DNA of 64,000 bases from Fusarium oxysporum f. sp. lycopersici 4287 (taxonomy: Eukaryota; Ascomycota; Sordariomycetes; Hypocreales; Nectriaceae): NCBI RefSeq assembly GCF_000149955.1, contig NC_030994.1:2347071-2411070 (forward strand), in the 5' to 3' direction. Below, piece by piece: positions 34,134 to 44,491 of the stretch (positions are counted from its first letter, which is position 1; every line of letters starts with the position of its first letter). Made by a program: the position numbers and the translations under genes. The notes under the pieces are model-generated. The model was given only the letters and a program-made list of their open reading frames with translations, did not search any database and was not told where the DNA came from.

Positions 34134-35875
34134 ATGTCCGGCAAGCTCGACCAAGCTCTCGACGATATCACCCAGGCCCAGCGCCGTAGCGCTCGCCGCC
34201 GACCCAACCAGCGCCGCGGTGCCGGACGCCCTGCTGCGGCCGCACCCGTTGGTGGTATCCAGAAGAGTACCAAGCCCGCACGCGGTGCCGGCGCAAAGCC
34301 TGCCCCAGCCAAGGCTACTCCTACCAACAGTGATAGCAAGATCATTGTGAGCAATCTGGTAAGTCGCAAACAAGGATTTCCAATTGTATTCATATACTAA
34401 TACTCGCAATAGCCTAAGGACGTCTCGGAGCAGCAGATTAAGGTATGTTTCCGTTGCGGCCCTTGAAGCCCTCGGACTTTGTTCGACCTTTTCTCCTTCG
34501 CCGCTCTCATTTTTGCCTTCGAAGTCGCGTCTTTCCGACCAGTTTGTCGACTTAGCCTAGGCCTGGAGCTATCGGGCGCCCATTCTCCTTCTTTGACTCG
34601 GTAAAACCTGGAATATGGTACTATGTCAGAAGTTGAGATGACCCTTGTCGCGCAATGACACTGTAGGAATCGCCTGGTCAGCGTTCCTCGCTTATGTAGC
34701 GCCGACTTTTCAGGGTAGAGGCTTGTCATAACGATATGCGTATTTTACCAGCCAACGGCCAGCGAATTCCTCCGGATGAAACCTTTTGGAATCCCGCATC
34801 TACTTCAGCGAGCAAGCAGTGAGCACATACAGCAGCTATCCCTCGCAGATCTTGAGACAAAGTTGTGTCGGCTTGAACGAATCCCCTTTTGGGGAGAACA
34901 GCGGGTTGCTTGTCTATTTTTCAGCATATTCTCGAATACTACACTTGTAGTATACTTGGGCTGGGTCCAAGTTGTGGGTTACTATTTGAATGAGAGCCAT
35001 GTGGGTGTGGCCTGGTGCGCTTAAACTGATCTCAAACCCTTGCTGAGCGGACCGAGGGCTCTGTTTTTGTCTCACTGCTCTGCTTGCTAGCTGTCAACCA
35101 ACATGATTTCCAAATCCTGGCGACGTGATACTCTCCCGGAACTGGAACGACCGAGGCTCGATGACGGAATGACGATTTTTGTTCAACTACACTTCGGAAG
35201 ACTAACGCTATTTTCCCCCGATAGGAGTACTTTATCCAATCCGTTGGCCCCATCAAGCGAGTTGAGCTCTCCTACGGCCCTAACTCTCAAAGCCGCGGTA
35301 TCGCAAACGTGACCTTCCACAAGTCGGATGGCGCTAGCAAGGCCTTCCAGAAACTGAACGGCCTTCTTGTTGACAACCGACCTATCAAGGTGAGCTATAT
35401 TGGCACCTCCAGTTGCATCAGTAACTAATTTGAACAGATCGAGATCGTTGTCGGAGCTGCCCAGGCTGATAAGGTCATTCCTACCGTCAAGACGCTTGCT
35501 GAGCGCACCACGTACGTGAAATACGTTCCCCTGTTCCAGACAATCACTGACCAGCGACATAGCCAACCTAAGGCTCAACCCAAGTCCGCTGCTGCTGACA
35601 AGCACAACGCCGGTGCCGCCAAGGGCGCCGCTGCCAAGGGAGCTGCTGGCAAGAAGCGCCGTGGTCGCAACAGCCGTCCCGCGAAGAAGACCCAGGAGGA
35701 ACTCGACTCGGAGATGGCTGACTACTTTGACGCCTCGGCCGCCCCTGAGGCCAGCAACAACGCTGCTGCGCCTGCACCCGCACCAGCTGCTACTGGTGAT
35801 GCTGACATGGATGAGATCGCTGTATGTAATGTTGTCCTTGATCTGCACTGTTGATACTAACTACGATACTAGTAA
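34134..35875 (+). CDS. YRA1: mRNA export adaptor Yra1/Mlo3 (ALY/REF family)
   Basis: Six exons (34134-34358, 34413-34442, 35225-35389, 35438-35511, 35563-35821, 35873-35875) total 756 nt and encode 251 residues. The N terminus MSGKLDQALDDI and a basic RRSARRRPNQRR stretch match the conserved REF box and RNA-binding arm. A single RRM follows, with RNP2 KIIVSNLP and RNP1 SRGIANVTF. The C terminus is Ala/Lys-rich with KKRRGRN and the conserved EELDSEMADYF helix that contacts the helicase UAP56/Sub2. The family couples splicing and 3' processing to nuclear mRNA export through TREX and Mex67. Intron 2 is 782 nt, more than ten times the local norm. The last exon contributes only the TAA stop codon. 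Confidence 0.96.
34443..35224 (+). promoter_or_regulatory. 782-nt intron of YRA1, candidate autoregulatory element
   Basis: The intron has a canonical GTATGT donor at 34443, a GACTAAC branch site at 35200-35206 and a TAG acceptor at 35222-35224. All other introns of this gene are about 50 nt. In S. cerevisiae, YRA1 carries a 766-nt intron after about 285 coding nt that inhibits splicing and mediates autoregulation. Here the intron follows 255 coding nt. The position and size parallel is seen directly; the regulatory role is inferred from yeast. Confidence 0.6.
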
Positions 35876-36689
35876 ATTCTCCAAAAGCGCCACGACGATG
35901 GCATGAGACAATAATAAATTACAAAAACAAGGGACCTGGTATTTTATGGACACTTTGCGGAAGGATACGGTGGTTACCCGGTTTAGTACTGCGGCAGATT
36001 GATCCGAAATGAAAGAGGAAGAGAGGCCTTCGAGGTCGAACAGCGGAGCAGCTGGTTTTGCATTTGTTACTGTTTGGTCTCAGTTCTCACCCTTGACACG
36101 TCGAACTTATCAGTTCGGCAGCCATGTCTTAACGTTGCTTAGCAGCAACCGCGGGACCTGGAAATTAAATTGTACTGTACAATAGATGGAATAAGAAAAG
36201 CTCCATATACACGAATCTCTGTGAAGATATGATGACATCTATTACCCATGATAAAGTATACGAAGGATTCGGTATGGTTTCTCCCCAATTATTCTTTGTT
36301 GTTGAGACATCCCAGTCACTGAACCGAGACTGGTTAACTCGTTCGTATCTGGGACCGGTCAATCACCATTTCTAATCCTAATACAACGCCCATGCCAAGT
36401 CATGAAGGGGTCCAAACGCAGACCTGCCTCAAGCATGAGCCTTGAAATCACCAGGATACCTTTCGACGATCACATTGAACAGATTTTCAACACAATAGTG
36501 AACACCGTGGGCTTAACAGTTTTTCCATTTTTTTCTTCCATATCGTAACAGGCAATGTAGTCTTAACTACATATCCGAAAAATAAGCCTGCCTTGGTACG
36601 GCACAACGCCAAAGTTACCCAGCCTAATCCTGTACTGTAGTTCAGAAATGCTCCTCTTTGGCAACGTCAAACATTCATAATTGAGAGAT
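35876..36689. other. intergenic between convergent genes
   Basis: This holds the YRA1 and SBA1 3' UTRs and nothing else I can support. Confidence 0.55.
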
Positions 36690-37549
36690 TTAGTCCTTCT
36701 TCTCGGTGGAAGCGGGGGCAGCGGCGGGGGCGGCCTCCTTCTTGTCGTCGCCCTCGAGGGCAGGCATGTCGTCGTCGTCATCCTCTTCGTCGAGCTCATC
36801 ACCAGCGCCCTCGGCACCAGGGAAGCCAGCACCGCCACCTCCCAACTTGGAGAAGTCGATACCGCCAAAGTCACCACCCATGTCTCCCATACCAGGCATG
36901 CCGCCTATTGAAATTTGTTAGTCATAGGGTTCTGCGAGGCGCAATCAATTGGGATTTGTAATAGACTTACCCATGCCACCGAACTGAGAGAAGTCGTCCT
37001 CAGGGGCCTCGTTCTGCTCATCCTCGTCAACCCACTTGTCGAAGTCGGGTCTTGAGGAGGTGGACGCGCTTGGAGTCCTTGAGCAATCTGGGCCAGTACT
37101 CCTCCTTGAGCTCCTCCTTTTGCAGCTTTATCTCAACATTCTTGGCAGTGTGGTTGATCTTGCTCTCAGCGGGGTCGATCTCGCCCCAGAACTCGAGCTC
37201 GACATGGTACTTCTTCTTGAGAGTGGATGAGGTGCCGGTGAAGGTGAGCTTGGTAGGCTGAAGGTCGAGAGTAAGGCTGTCCTTGGGCACATCAGGGACA
37301 GAGATGGTAAGGTAGATGAAGTTCTTAGAGGCGTCGGCGACGGAGGATCGCTGGGCCCAGAGGACTGCGGGTGGTTAGCGGGTGAATTGCAAGTGATACT
37401 GAGTGTATGCGCAGAATGCGATCAAGATTGTAGCCGTGGAAAAGATTATCGGCAGATTGCATCTCGAGAGCGGCATCGGGAGAGGGAGGGGGAATACGAG
37501 CACAAGGGACGAGCAATGACATACCTTCGGGGTAAACAGTGTCAGACAT
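36690..37549 (-). CDS. SBA1: Hsp90 co-chaperone p23/Sba1, with one frameshift
   Basis: The exons on the minus strand are 37525-37549, 36971-37364 and 36690-36904. The protein starts MSDTVYPEVLWAQRSS, the conserved CS-domain opening, and continues through a beta-sandwich with KVELEFWGEI-like and EEYWPRLLKDSKRVH segments. The tail is Gly/Met-rich and acidic (GGMPGMGDMGG). p23 binds the ATP state of Hsp90 and stabilises client complexes. The exons sum to 634 nt, one more than a multiple of three. The expected TDFDKWVDEDEQNE is reached only by skipping one C in a CCC run (plus-strand GGG at 37047-37049). As written, the frame ends early at RLRQVG. All other joins are clean, so a single-base insertion, probably a sequence error, is the likely cause. 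Confidence 0.92.
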
Positions 37550-37616
37550 TGTGAAGGTTGAAGTAAAAGGGTATCTTATCGTATCGTAAAGTTACGTGAA
37601 GGAGGAAAAATCAGAT

Positions 37617-37621
<5 letters not shown>

Positions 37622-37652
<31 letters not shown>
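37622..37652. repeat. (GA)n microsatellite in SBA1 upstream region
   Basis: About 15 GA units lie roughly 75-105 bases upstream of the SBA1 start, hence CT-rich on the transcribed strand. Such tracts are common in fungal leaders and may be part of the promoter or 5' UTR. Confidence 0.9.
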
Positions 37653-37655
<3 letters not shown>

Positions 37656-37678
37656 GGAGAAAGAAGGCGAAAGATGTT

Positions 37679-37706
37679 GCAGATGCAGATGCAGATGCAG
37701 ATGCAG
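37679..37706. repeat. (GCAGAT)n hexamer repeat
   Basis: About four and a half tandem copies of GCAGAT lie just beyond the GA tract upstream of SBA1. Confidence 0.88.
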
Positions 37707-38713
37707 CAGAGAAAGAGAAATGGAGACGGAATGGATGAGTTTTTGGTGGGCGGAGGAGGTGCAGCTTTAGCTTCTGTACCTAGGCTAGCAAAGTACGCAG
37801 CGGGCAGTACCTAAAGTGAGAGGTAGGCAGGGCGTACTTCATTCAATTCGCCTTGAGGCTTGCACGTTTGTCTGGTCACAGGCGGGATGGTAGAATGTCT
37901 AAGAAGGGGAGAGAATAGAGGGGCAATTGATCAGCAGATACCTCAGCTGTCACTGAAGTATAGTGCTATCTAAGGTACTCCCCTACCACAGCTTTTGAGT
38001 GCCCACTCTGACGTTTGCCCGCCCCCTTGAAAGTGGCCAGCTTTTCTCCACTATTACTGGGCTGTAGCTCCTAGAAGGTGCTGGAGCTTTGTCACCTCAG
38101 TTGGAGGTTTGCTGCGTACAAGCAGCTACGAGATGTACCCAGATGCAAACCCAGTGCGAATTTAGCTCAATTCTTAGTCTTCTTGCATGAGACTCGATAA
38201 CAATCCCTTTTTAAACAATCAAAAGCCATTTAGTGTAGTGGCTCTTTATCTCTGGATTAGCAATGGCAGCCTAGTCCTACACGCGGCCGGCATTCGATGG
38301 CGGGGTAAGCACCTCACACAGCTGGGCCGGAGGCGAGCCAGTGCTGATCTTGGTGCCAGGTTCCAGGGAAGCTCCAGCGGACCTCTCACTGAAACCCCTC
38401 CAGTCCCTGTTTTTGCTCGCGGGCCAATTAAACCTCGGCCTGCCTATCACCTCAGCCTTGAGGCTAGTATCGGGCGAGCCTCACCACCATGACCCAACAT
38501 CATCAACGACTGGCTGCGGCTGATTCGACGACATCAAGACGTTTCGAGGTCTGGTAGTACTACGGGCAGTTTAACAACTTTTTCAGCTCGAACATACAGA
38601 TCACTGTACCGTACTTGCACCTCTACACGAATTCTACTCCGCCATTTGGCCATCTTTACAGTTGCGTCATTGGCGCAGGCATTTCCTACTTCCTTGTCCA
38701 TCCAACCGCCGCC

Positions 38714-39474
38714 ATGGAAACATTCAAATCTCTATTTGCGAAGCCTGATCCTCAGGCCCAGGTACACACACCGGTCTATACCTAATTCCGTATCATACTC
38801 TAACATGTCTGGCTGTAGATGCGCAAATGCAATGCGTTGATGAGGCAAAACATCCGCAAGATCGATCGAGATATCCAGACTGTGAAACAAGTCGAATACA
38901 AGACGAAGAACCTCATCCTCCAAGCCGATAAGCGAGCCCAGCGCGACTCATCTCGCGCCAAGCAAGCCCAACAAGAAGTTCGCGACTTTTGCTCGTGAGC
39001 TCGTTCGCGCCCGAAAGACCTCAGCACGCCTCATCACATCCAAGGCACAGCTCAACTTCGGTGCAGATGCAGGTGCAGGGAGTCTTTTGCTTGTACTAAA
39101 GTATTGAAGGGCCCATTCGAGCGAGGGGCCGGGAATTATGAAAGAAAGTAAACTCGCTTAATCCCGCCTACCAGAAACTGGCTGGGACCATGCAAAGAAC
39201 TAATTGTGGAGTGGATGGAAGGGGGGGACATCATCGAGAGAAGAGTCGAAGAGAACGCTTCCCTGCTGACGGTGACATGCTTATGGAGGACGAGGAGGCC
39301 GACGGAGAGGTTGACAAAGTCTTGGGGGAGATTCTCAAGGACCGCAAGCAGCCCGCTCTGCCTGTGGCGCCTGTACCGGAACCACAGAAACCCCAGGAGG
39401 AAGAGGAGGAGGAAGAGGATCCAGAAGCTATGATGGACCAGATGCGCAACCGGTTAGAGGCGCTTCGAAGTTAG
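38714..39474 (+). CDS. VPS24: ESCRT-III subunit Vps24 (CHMP3), frame-damaged
   Basis: Exon 1 (38714-38761) and the start of exon 2 (from 38819) read cleanly as METFKSLFAKPDPQAQMRK and onward through the basic first helix to EVRDF. From about 38987 to 39270 the frame breaks repeatedly. Pieces of the expected helices (RELVRARKTSARLITSKAQL, VQMQVQ, IMKEVNSLIRLPELAGTMQE) reappear only if single bases are ignored. These include the extra T in TTTT at 38987-38990, the T in CTTCG at 39057-39058, the G in GGG at 39078-39080, and others at A and C runs. From 39271 it is clean again to the stop, ending in the acidic linker and the MIT-interacting motif MDQMRNRLEALRS. ESCRT-III Vps24 caps Snf7 filaments in membrane scission at endosomes. 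Confidence 0.88.
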
Positions 39475-41701
39475 TATACGTTTGGTGATGAGGCTTGCTT
39501 GGTTAGCTGTTGTTCGAAGATGCCAGTTGTTCTTCATCATGGGAGGAGTTGGGGGAGTTTGGCGTATCTACAGTTTTGGCATACACTCGATCCTACAAAG
39601 ACTTGTTGAGGACTATAGGATTGGCATTACATTGTCCGTAGTTTGCACTACGACGAGATATATAACCGTGTTTCATGATATTCTTTATGCCACTTGTTAT
39701 GATCACCATCTGAGCTCTCGTTCCAGCCTCTGTCAGCTGCCCACTTGCTGGGGGTGAATATCATATGCACTTCACACAACGTGCCTGTAACGTTCGCATC
39801 TCCTGGTTTTGTAGACTGACCGTGCTTCGAGTCAGTCTCGTTGCGTATTGTACTCTCTGAAAGAGTAGCATTAACTTACGGTTCGCTCTTGGAGAGTCAC
39901 TGAGCACCAAGTCCGAAAGCCCATGTGGCAACGTCGCGAATAGTAAGGACACACAACGAAGTTCGGGAACTTCATGCTTTAATATGTTCCAGTATCAAGT
40001 TAGGCTCATTACGGATGCCTCATACCTCCTTGAAAGAGCAACCAACACTCCCGATTTGCTATTGAACGTGTAACTGAATACTGAGACTAGACGTTATTGA
40101 TGATAAGTGCATGGGTGTAAGAACTGCGGAACGCCATTCGAACCAACTATCAACGATGCTCTGCCCTACTATACTTCTTTATGAAGGATACTGCAGTGTT
40201 TACTGGGTGTTTCCTTGTCGTTGAGTTGCTCAGAGAGCAAGTCCACGAATCCAATAGTCAACATATACATCGATGTTCAGCTTGCGATGTGCTAACATAT
40301 AAACTTGTGTAGTAATTTAGCTCCCTATGCTAAGTTCATCATATTTTTCTTCCGTTTATGGAACTTTTGTATCTAGCAGGCACAGTGGCCATTGTGTCTA
40401 TCCACGAGCAAGTTCAGCTAAAGTGAAAGAATCAGGTCAAGACTCTTGCTAGAACTCAAGCTCAACCTACTAGGTTCCGGGATGATATATGCTCTAGTCT
40501 TCCGTCTTAACTAAAAACTGTCAATGCGGATAATTGTTTATCTTTTGTTCATTGAGGGTGTGGATAGCTACGGGCGAAAAGGACAATATGTTTGCTGTCT
40601 CTTCTCATCCCATTGTGGCATAACTAGCAAAATTGATGTGCAAACGGTATTGTAATCGATAGACTAGATGCAGATTGATTTGTTTCCTTGAGCTTGTGCC
40701 ATAAATACAGTCATTGAAAGGATGTTTTTTACAATTCAACTCCTCTATTTCATCACATCAACAGATGAGCCTTCATGCCCAAACATTATCAACGTGTCAA
40801 ATAATATCAAATATTTAATCAGGTGATACCATGTCTGGTCCAATTCCAAATCCATCGATTATATTCATAATTGCACCTCCAGATCTATTATCCGCGATGT
40901 ATTCAGTATCATGTACATATAGTGGCCTACCCTAAAGCATATACTGCATCAGGTGAGCGATGCCCAACCACCAATACTTCAGAAGCATTGTGATACGGGG
41001 AACAACTCTAGTCTCGGCCGAATGTTGGGTTACCCGATGTCATCGCGGCGAACAAGGGGAAACAAGCAAGTTTGACCGATGTGTTGTTGTTCACACCGGA
41101 TAGTCACATCCGCAGATGGCCTCACTTCACCGCAATCAAGCCGCTGCTACAACCACAACCACAGTACCTAATTTGAAAAAAATATCCATCGCCTAAGCTG
41201 TGGCACCCTATAGTCACGTCACAGAATCAATTTAAAAATTTTCTTATGTGACTCATTTCCAAGGACAGCTGCAAGGGACCAGACCAGATATAGCTGCTGT
41301 CGTGTAAGTTAGACCCGCCAGCTCAACACTTTGTCGATGGAGAATGCGCGCCAACTACAAGCCAGCGCATATAAGCAGGTCCGTATAACCTGAATATTGG
41401 GAAAGTGCATGCATGAGGGTTATTAGTGTCGTCGCTGTGAGTAAATGTGTCTGCATGGCTGGTTTCAAAAGGCGGTATGCTGGCCGGCCAAAGGGCCTGT
41501 ATGGCTAGCTGAGTTGATGCGGTGAAGCTTGAGTGTAGCAGAATCTTGAAACACATTGATCGGTGTAGGATAAAAGAGTCAGGTCAAGTCAAGTCGACTC
41601 GAGCTGCATATGCAGCAGGGCAAGGCTGCATGAGAGAACGCACACGCATTGCAGTGCAGTTGAGGGCGTGTTGTTATCTCTTTTACCCGGCACTATCTAT
41701 T

Positions 41702-41729
41702 CACTGACACTGACACTGACACTGACACT
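41702..41729. repeat. (CACTGA)n hexamer repeat
   Basis: About four and a half tandem copies of CACTGA lie in non-coding DNA. A short version, CACTGACACTGA, recurs near 44967. Confidence 0.88.
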
Positions 41730-44462
41730 CAGCATAACTGACCGCTTCTCAAAGCACGATTCAACAAGGTGACAACTCACAAACAAGATTAATACGAGAG
41801 GACATTTGCAGCTTTAGGAAAATTATATTCCAATAAATCAGTAGATTAACCAGGGAATCATAGGGTCAAAGCATAACAAACACTAATTGTTCCCCCCCCC
41901 TCTTACTCAAACATCAGGCAAGGGCAAAAAGTAAAGTGCCGTCTCATTGCTTGTGTTCATGTTCATGTCCATAGCGGGAACTAAGAGGATATTCCCTCGT
42001 GGATCGATTCCTTGGCTGAGAATCACCCATTAAACCCTGGGCAGCACCTAGGTTTTGCTTCTGCGTGGGGGGAGAAGAGGAGACTGTGGTGGGATGTGAT
42101 AACAAGACAAGGCCAAGTGTGATGTGATTGATGAGCTAAAGCAACGGATGCGAGATCATCGGGACGGTACGGCAAGCACCTGATCCGAGCCTAACGCTCT
42201 TGCCGCGTGAGACATGCTCTAATTATACAGGGGCAAACAATTTCAAGTTCAAAGTGTAAGGAGTTTGTTGGTTATGGCTTTGTTAGGCCTTGTATCGGCA
42301 GTTTGTTTGTTGTATTGAATAGCGGCATGGCGCTGTCACGACAAATCACATCCAATTAAAAGCCCCCCAAATTTGAGAGAACAAAAGAGAGAGACAACTA
42401 TCCCCTCAAGCCTTCAACCCCCAACAACCATGGATGGCTTGCGAGGCGTGAGGCTGCAGCTGGTGATTGCTCTAGCTGCTTCGTGCCTGAGGAGAAGGCG
42501 AGATTAGAACACTCACTGCAGTTGATGTTGGCTTGATGTGCTGTAAAGCGGTCAACCCCACGAGACCGCCTATGCACCCCCACCCGATATCACTTCAGCA
42601 GGTGGCATGCCTCAACATGGAGTGATAGATTGGGTGCCTTTGCCAACACCAACGCCAACAGGGCTGTACTGTATCAGGAGACAGCCAGCTCAAAACACCT
42701 AGGCCGACTTCGGATGAGAATACAACCCAAATTCGATATCACGTCTTGGGCTCATAGACAGGGGCGTGTACTAGAGTATCGAATTTGTTTCAATGACGGC
42801 ATCATAAGGGGGAAATGAGAAATTCCTGTCATGGAAAGTCATTACACATTTTGAGTATCATGATGCCTCGATAGGAGATTATCATAACGCCTTGTCGCTC
42901 AGTGACATGTCTATCATGACGATCAATACTGTTGAAGAGCCCCACCTCCCCTCCCTACCGGAGCAAAACAAACGAACTGTAGCAGATGCAATATTTGGAG
43001 GCAAATATGCCGGAATGATGAAATAATCAACCAAATTACCCTTGAGCATCAGTTAATCGTAGTCGATGGTTTATGCGTTTTACAACTACCTACCCCGGAT
43101 TCTCAGGTGATCGATCCCCCCAGATGACGAGGCGTTGCTGGCTGACTTACACCCAATTTACATGCTACATGGTAATCGTCATCGCCAGCCTCAGCCTTAG
43201 CCTCAGCAACTCAGCCCCAAATACATACGAACTGAATGTCTGTAATAATCACACCGTAGCTGTGAGCTCCCGAGAAACCACCACGTAGCAAGCAGGCAAC
43301 AACGAAACATTGGATTGTTACAGTTCGGGGCCAAGCCAAGCATCACGGGACCAGATACGATACTGATAGCGTAATCAATCAGACTGCGGAACACCGGGAC
43401 GATGAACCTTTTCAACTGTAAATTCGGAGGCGAGAGATCCGAGCCAATCTTTGATCAAAACATGGGGGAATGCGAAAAGTATTAGGGGAGCACAACGCGT
43501 AGACATTGTAAGCAGCCACGGCGTCCGTCTCGCGAATGCAACCTGATGCTATTTCTAGCAGGCGTAACAGTAACAGCGAAGGAGTGAGCAATTCGGAGAC
43601 CGTATTATCTCAGCCTCGGCGTATTGCAGAGTGAGCATTGCATACGACGTCACATCATATCATACCCCGACAGTGCAACCAATTCATTCATCACAGCAAC
43701 AAAAGCCCACAGTTCGGTTTCGCATACCATTTCTGCCATTCACGCCGGATATCTCGAGATGAGTGAGATTAGCAGCGACATATCATATTTCAGCGTGCAC
43801 GACGTCATATTGATCTCTTTCTGGATATTTCCCACGACGCGGGTTTGGAATCGCGATCCTGGGGTAAATCAGAAGGGAATCTGTCCAGGTTTCGAACGAA
43901 AGAGGTAACCTGTTGCGCTGAGTCGTGGCGTAGGCGGCGCTCCCACGTTGTGGCGTACATACGTATACCTTCATATGTATACTTCATACCTCGGTGACAT
44001 GCTTCGTCTCGCAGGTTCCTTGGCAGTGAAATGACTGACTCGGTTGTTCGATAATTGCTTTCTTCGAGGTTGCATCAAATTCAGGAATCTCAAATCAGCT
44101 GCGTCAGGATCATTGTTGCTGTGGCCGGAAACAAGCAATGGATGTCTCAACGTCTGCAGCGAGAGAGTCAGAGACAATAACACGCCAAAACCTGTTATCA
44201 TCTGCGACAAGTCTCAGCCAAAACCAGAAATCGTAGACATGTTTAATTGATTTCATTAATCAATTACCATTCAGTTTTGAAACTATTGACCGTCGAGGAA
44301 CCCACTGATCAACAGTGCATACTCACCCTGACGGTCATTCCGTGGGTGATGCATTATCATGATGAATGAAACGTCAAAGCTGTCAATCGCGTGGCAGACT
44401 TGGCTCTCAGACTCTCGAAATGGAAGCCCTACACGAGTCGCTCGCCCACGTTGCTTCGATAG

Positions 44463-44491
44463 TGACACCGACAATGACAGCGTCGGTGTCA
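44463..44491. repeat. 10-bp perfect inverted repeat
   Basis: TGACACCGAC at 44463-44472 and GTCGGTGTCA at 44482-44491 are exact reverse complements separated by nine bases. The site lies in the gene-free block and could form a GC-rich hairpin or a dyad binding site. Confidence 0.7.

Larger units (their letters stand above)
37550..38713. other. divergent promoter of SBA1 and VPS24
   Basis: The SBA1 leader on the minus strand includes a long (GA)n tract at 37622-37652 and a GCAGAT hexamer repeat at about 37679-37706. Nearer VPS24 there is no gene, though a tRNA A-box-like string occurs near 38229 without a full tRNA. Confidence 0.55.

Noticed and set aside
34776..35024. 82-codon frame inside the YRA1 long intron
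   Set aside because: It is short, domain-free and entirely intronic; an intron of 782 nt is expected to contain such a frame by chance.
38225..38310. tRNA A-box-like TTTAGTGTAGTGGC with a weak B-box-like GGCATTCGATGGC
   Set aside because: The stems do not fold into a cloverleaf and the B box lacks GGTTCGA; at most it is a chance or degraded match.
43073..43288. Small frame with a hydrophobic MVIVIASLSLSLS segment, a possible secreted peptide
   Set aside because: The hydrophobic part comes from a low-complexity AGCCTCAGC repeat, and nothing supports a promoter, cysteine pattern or transcript.
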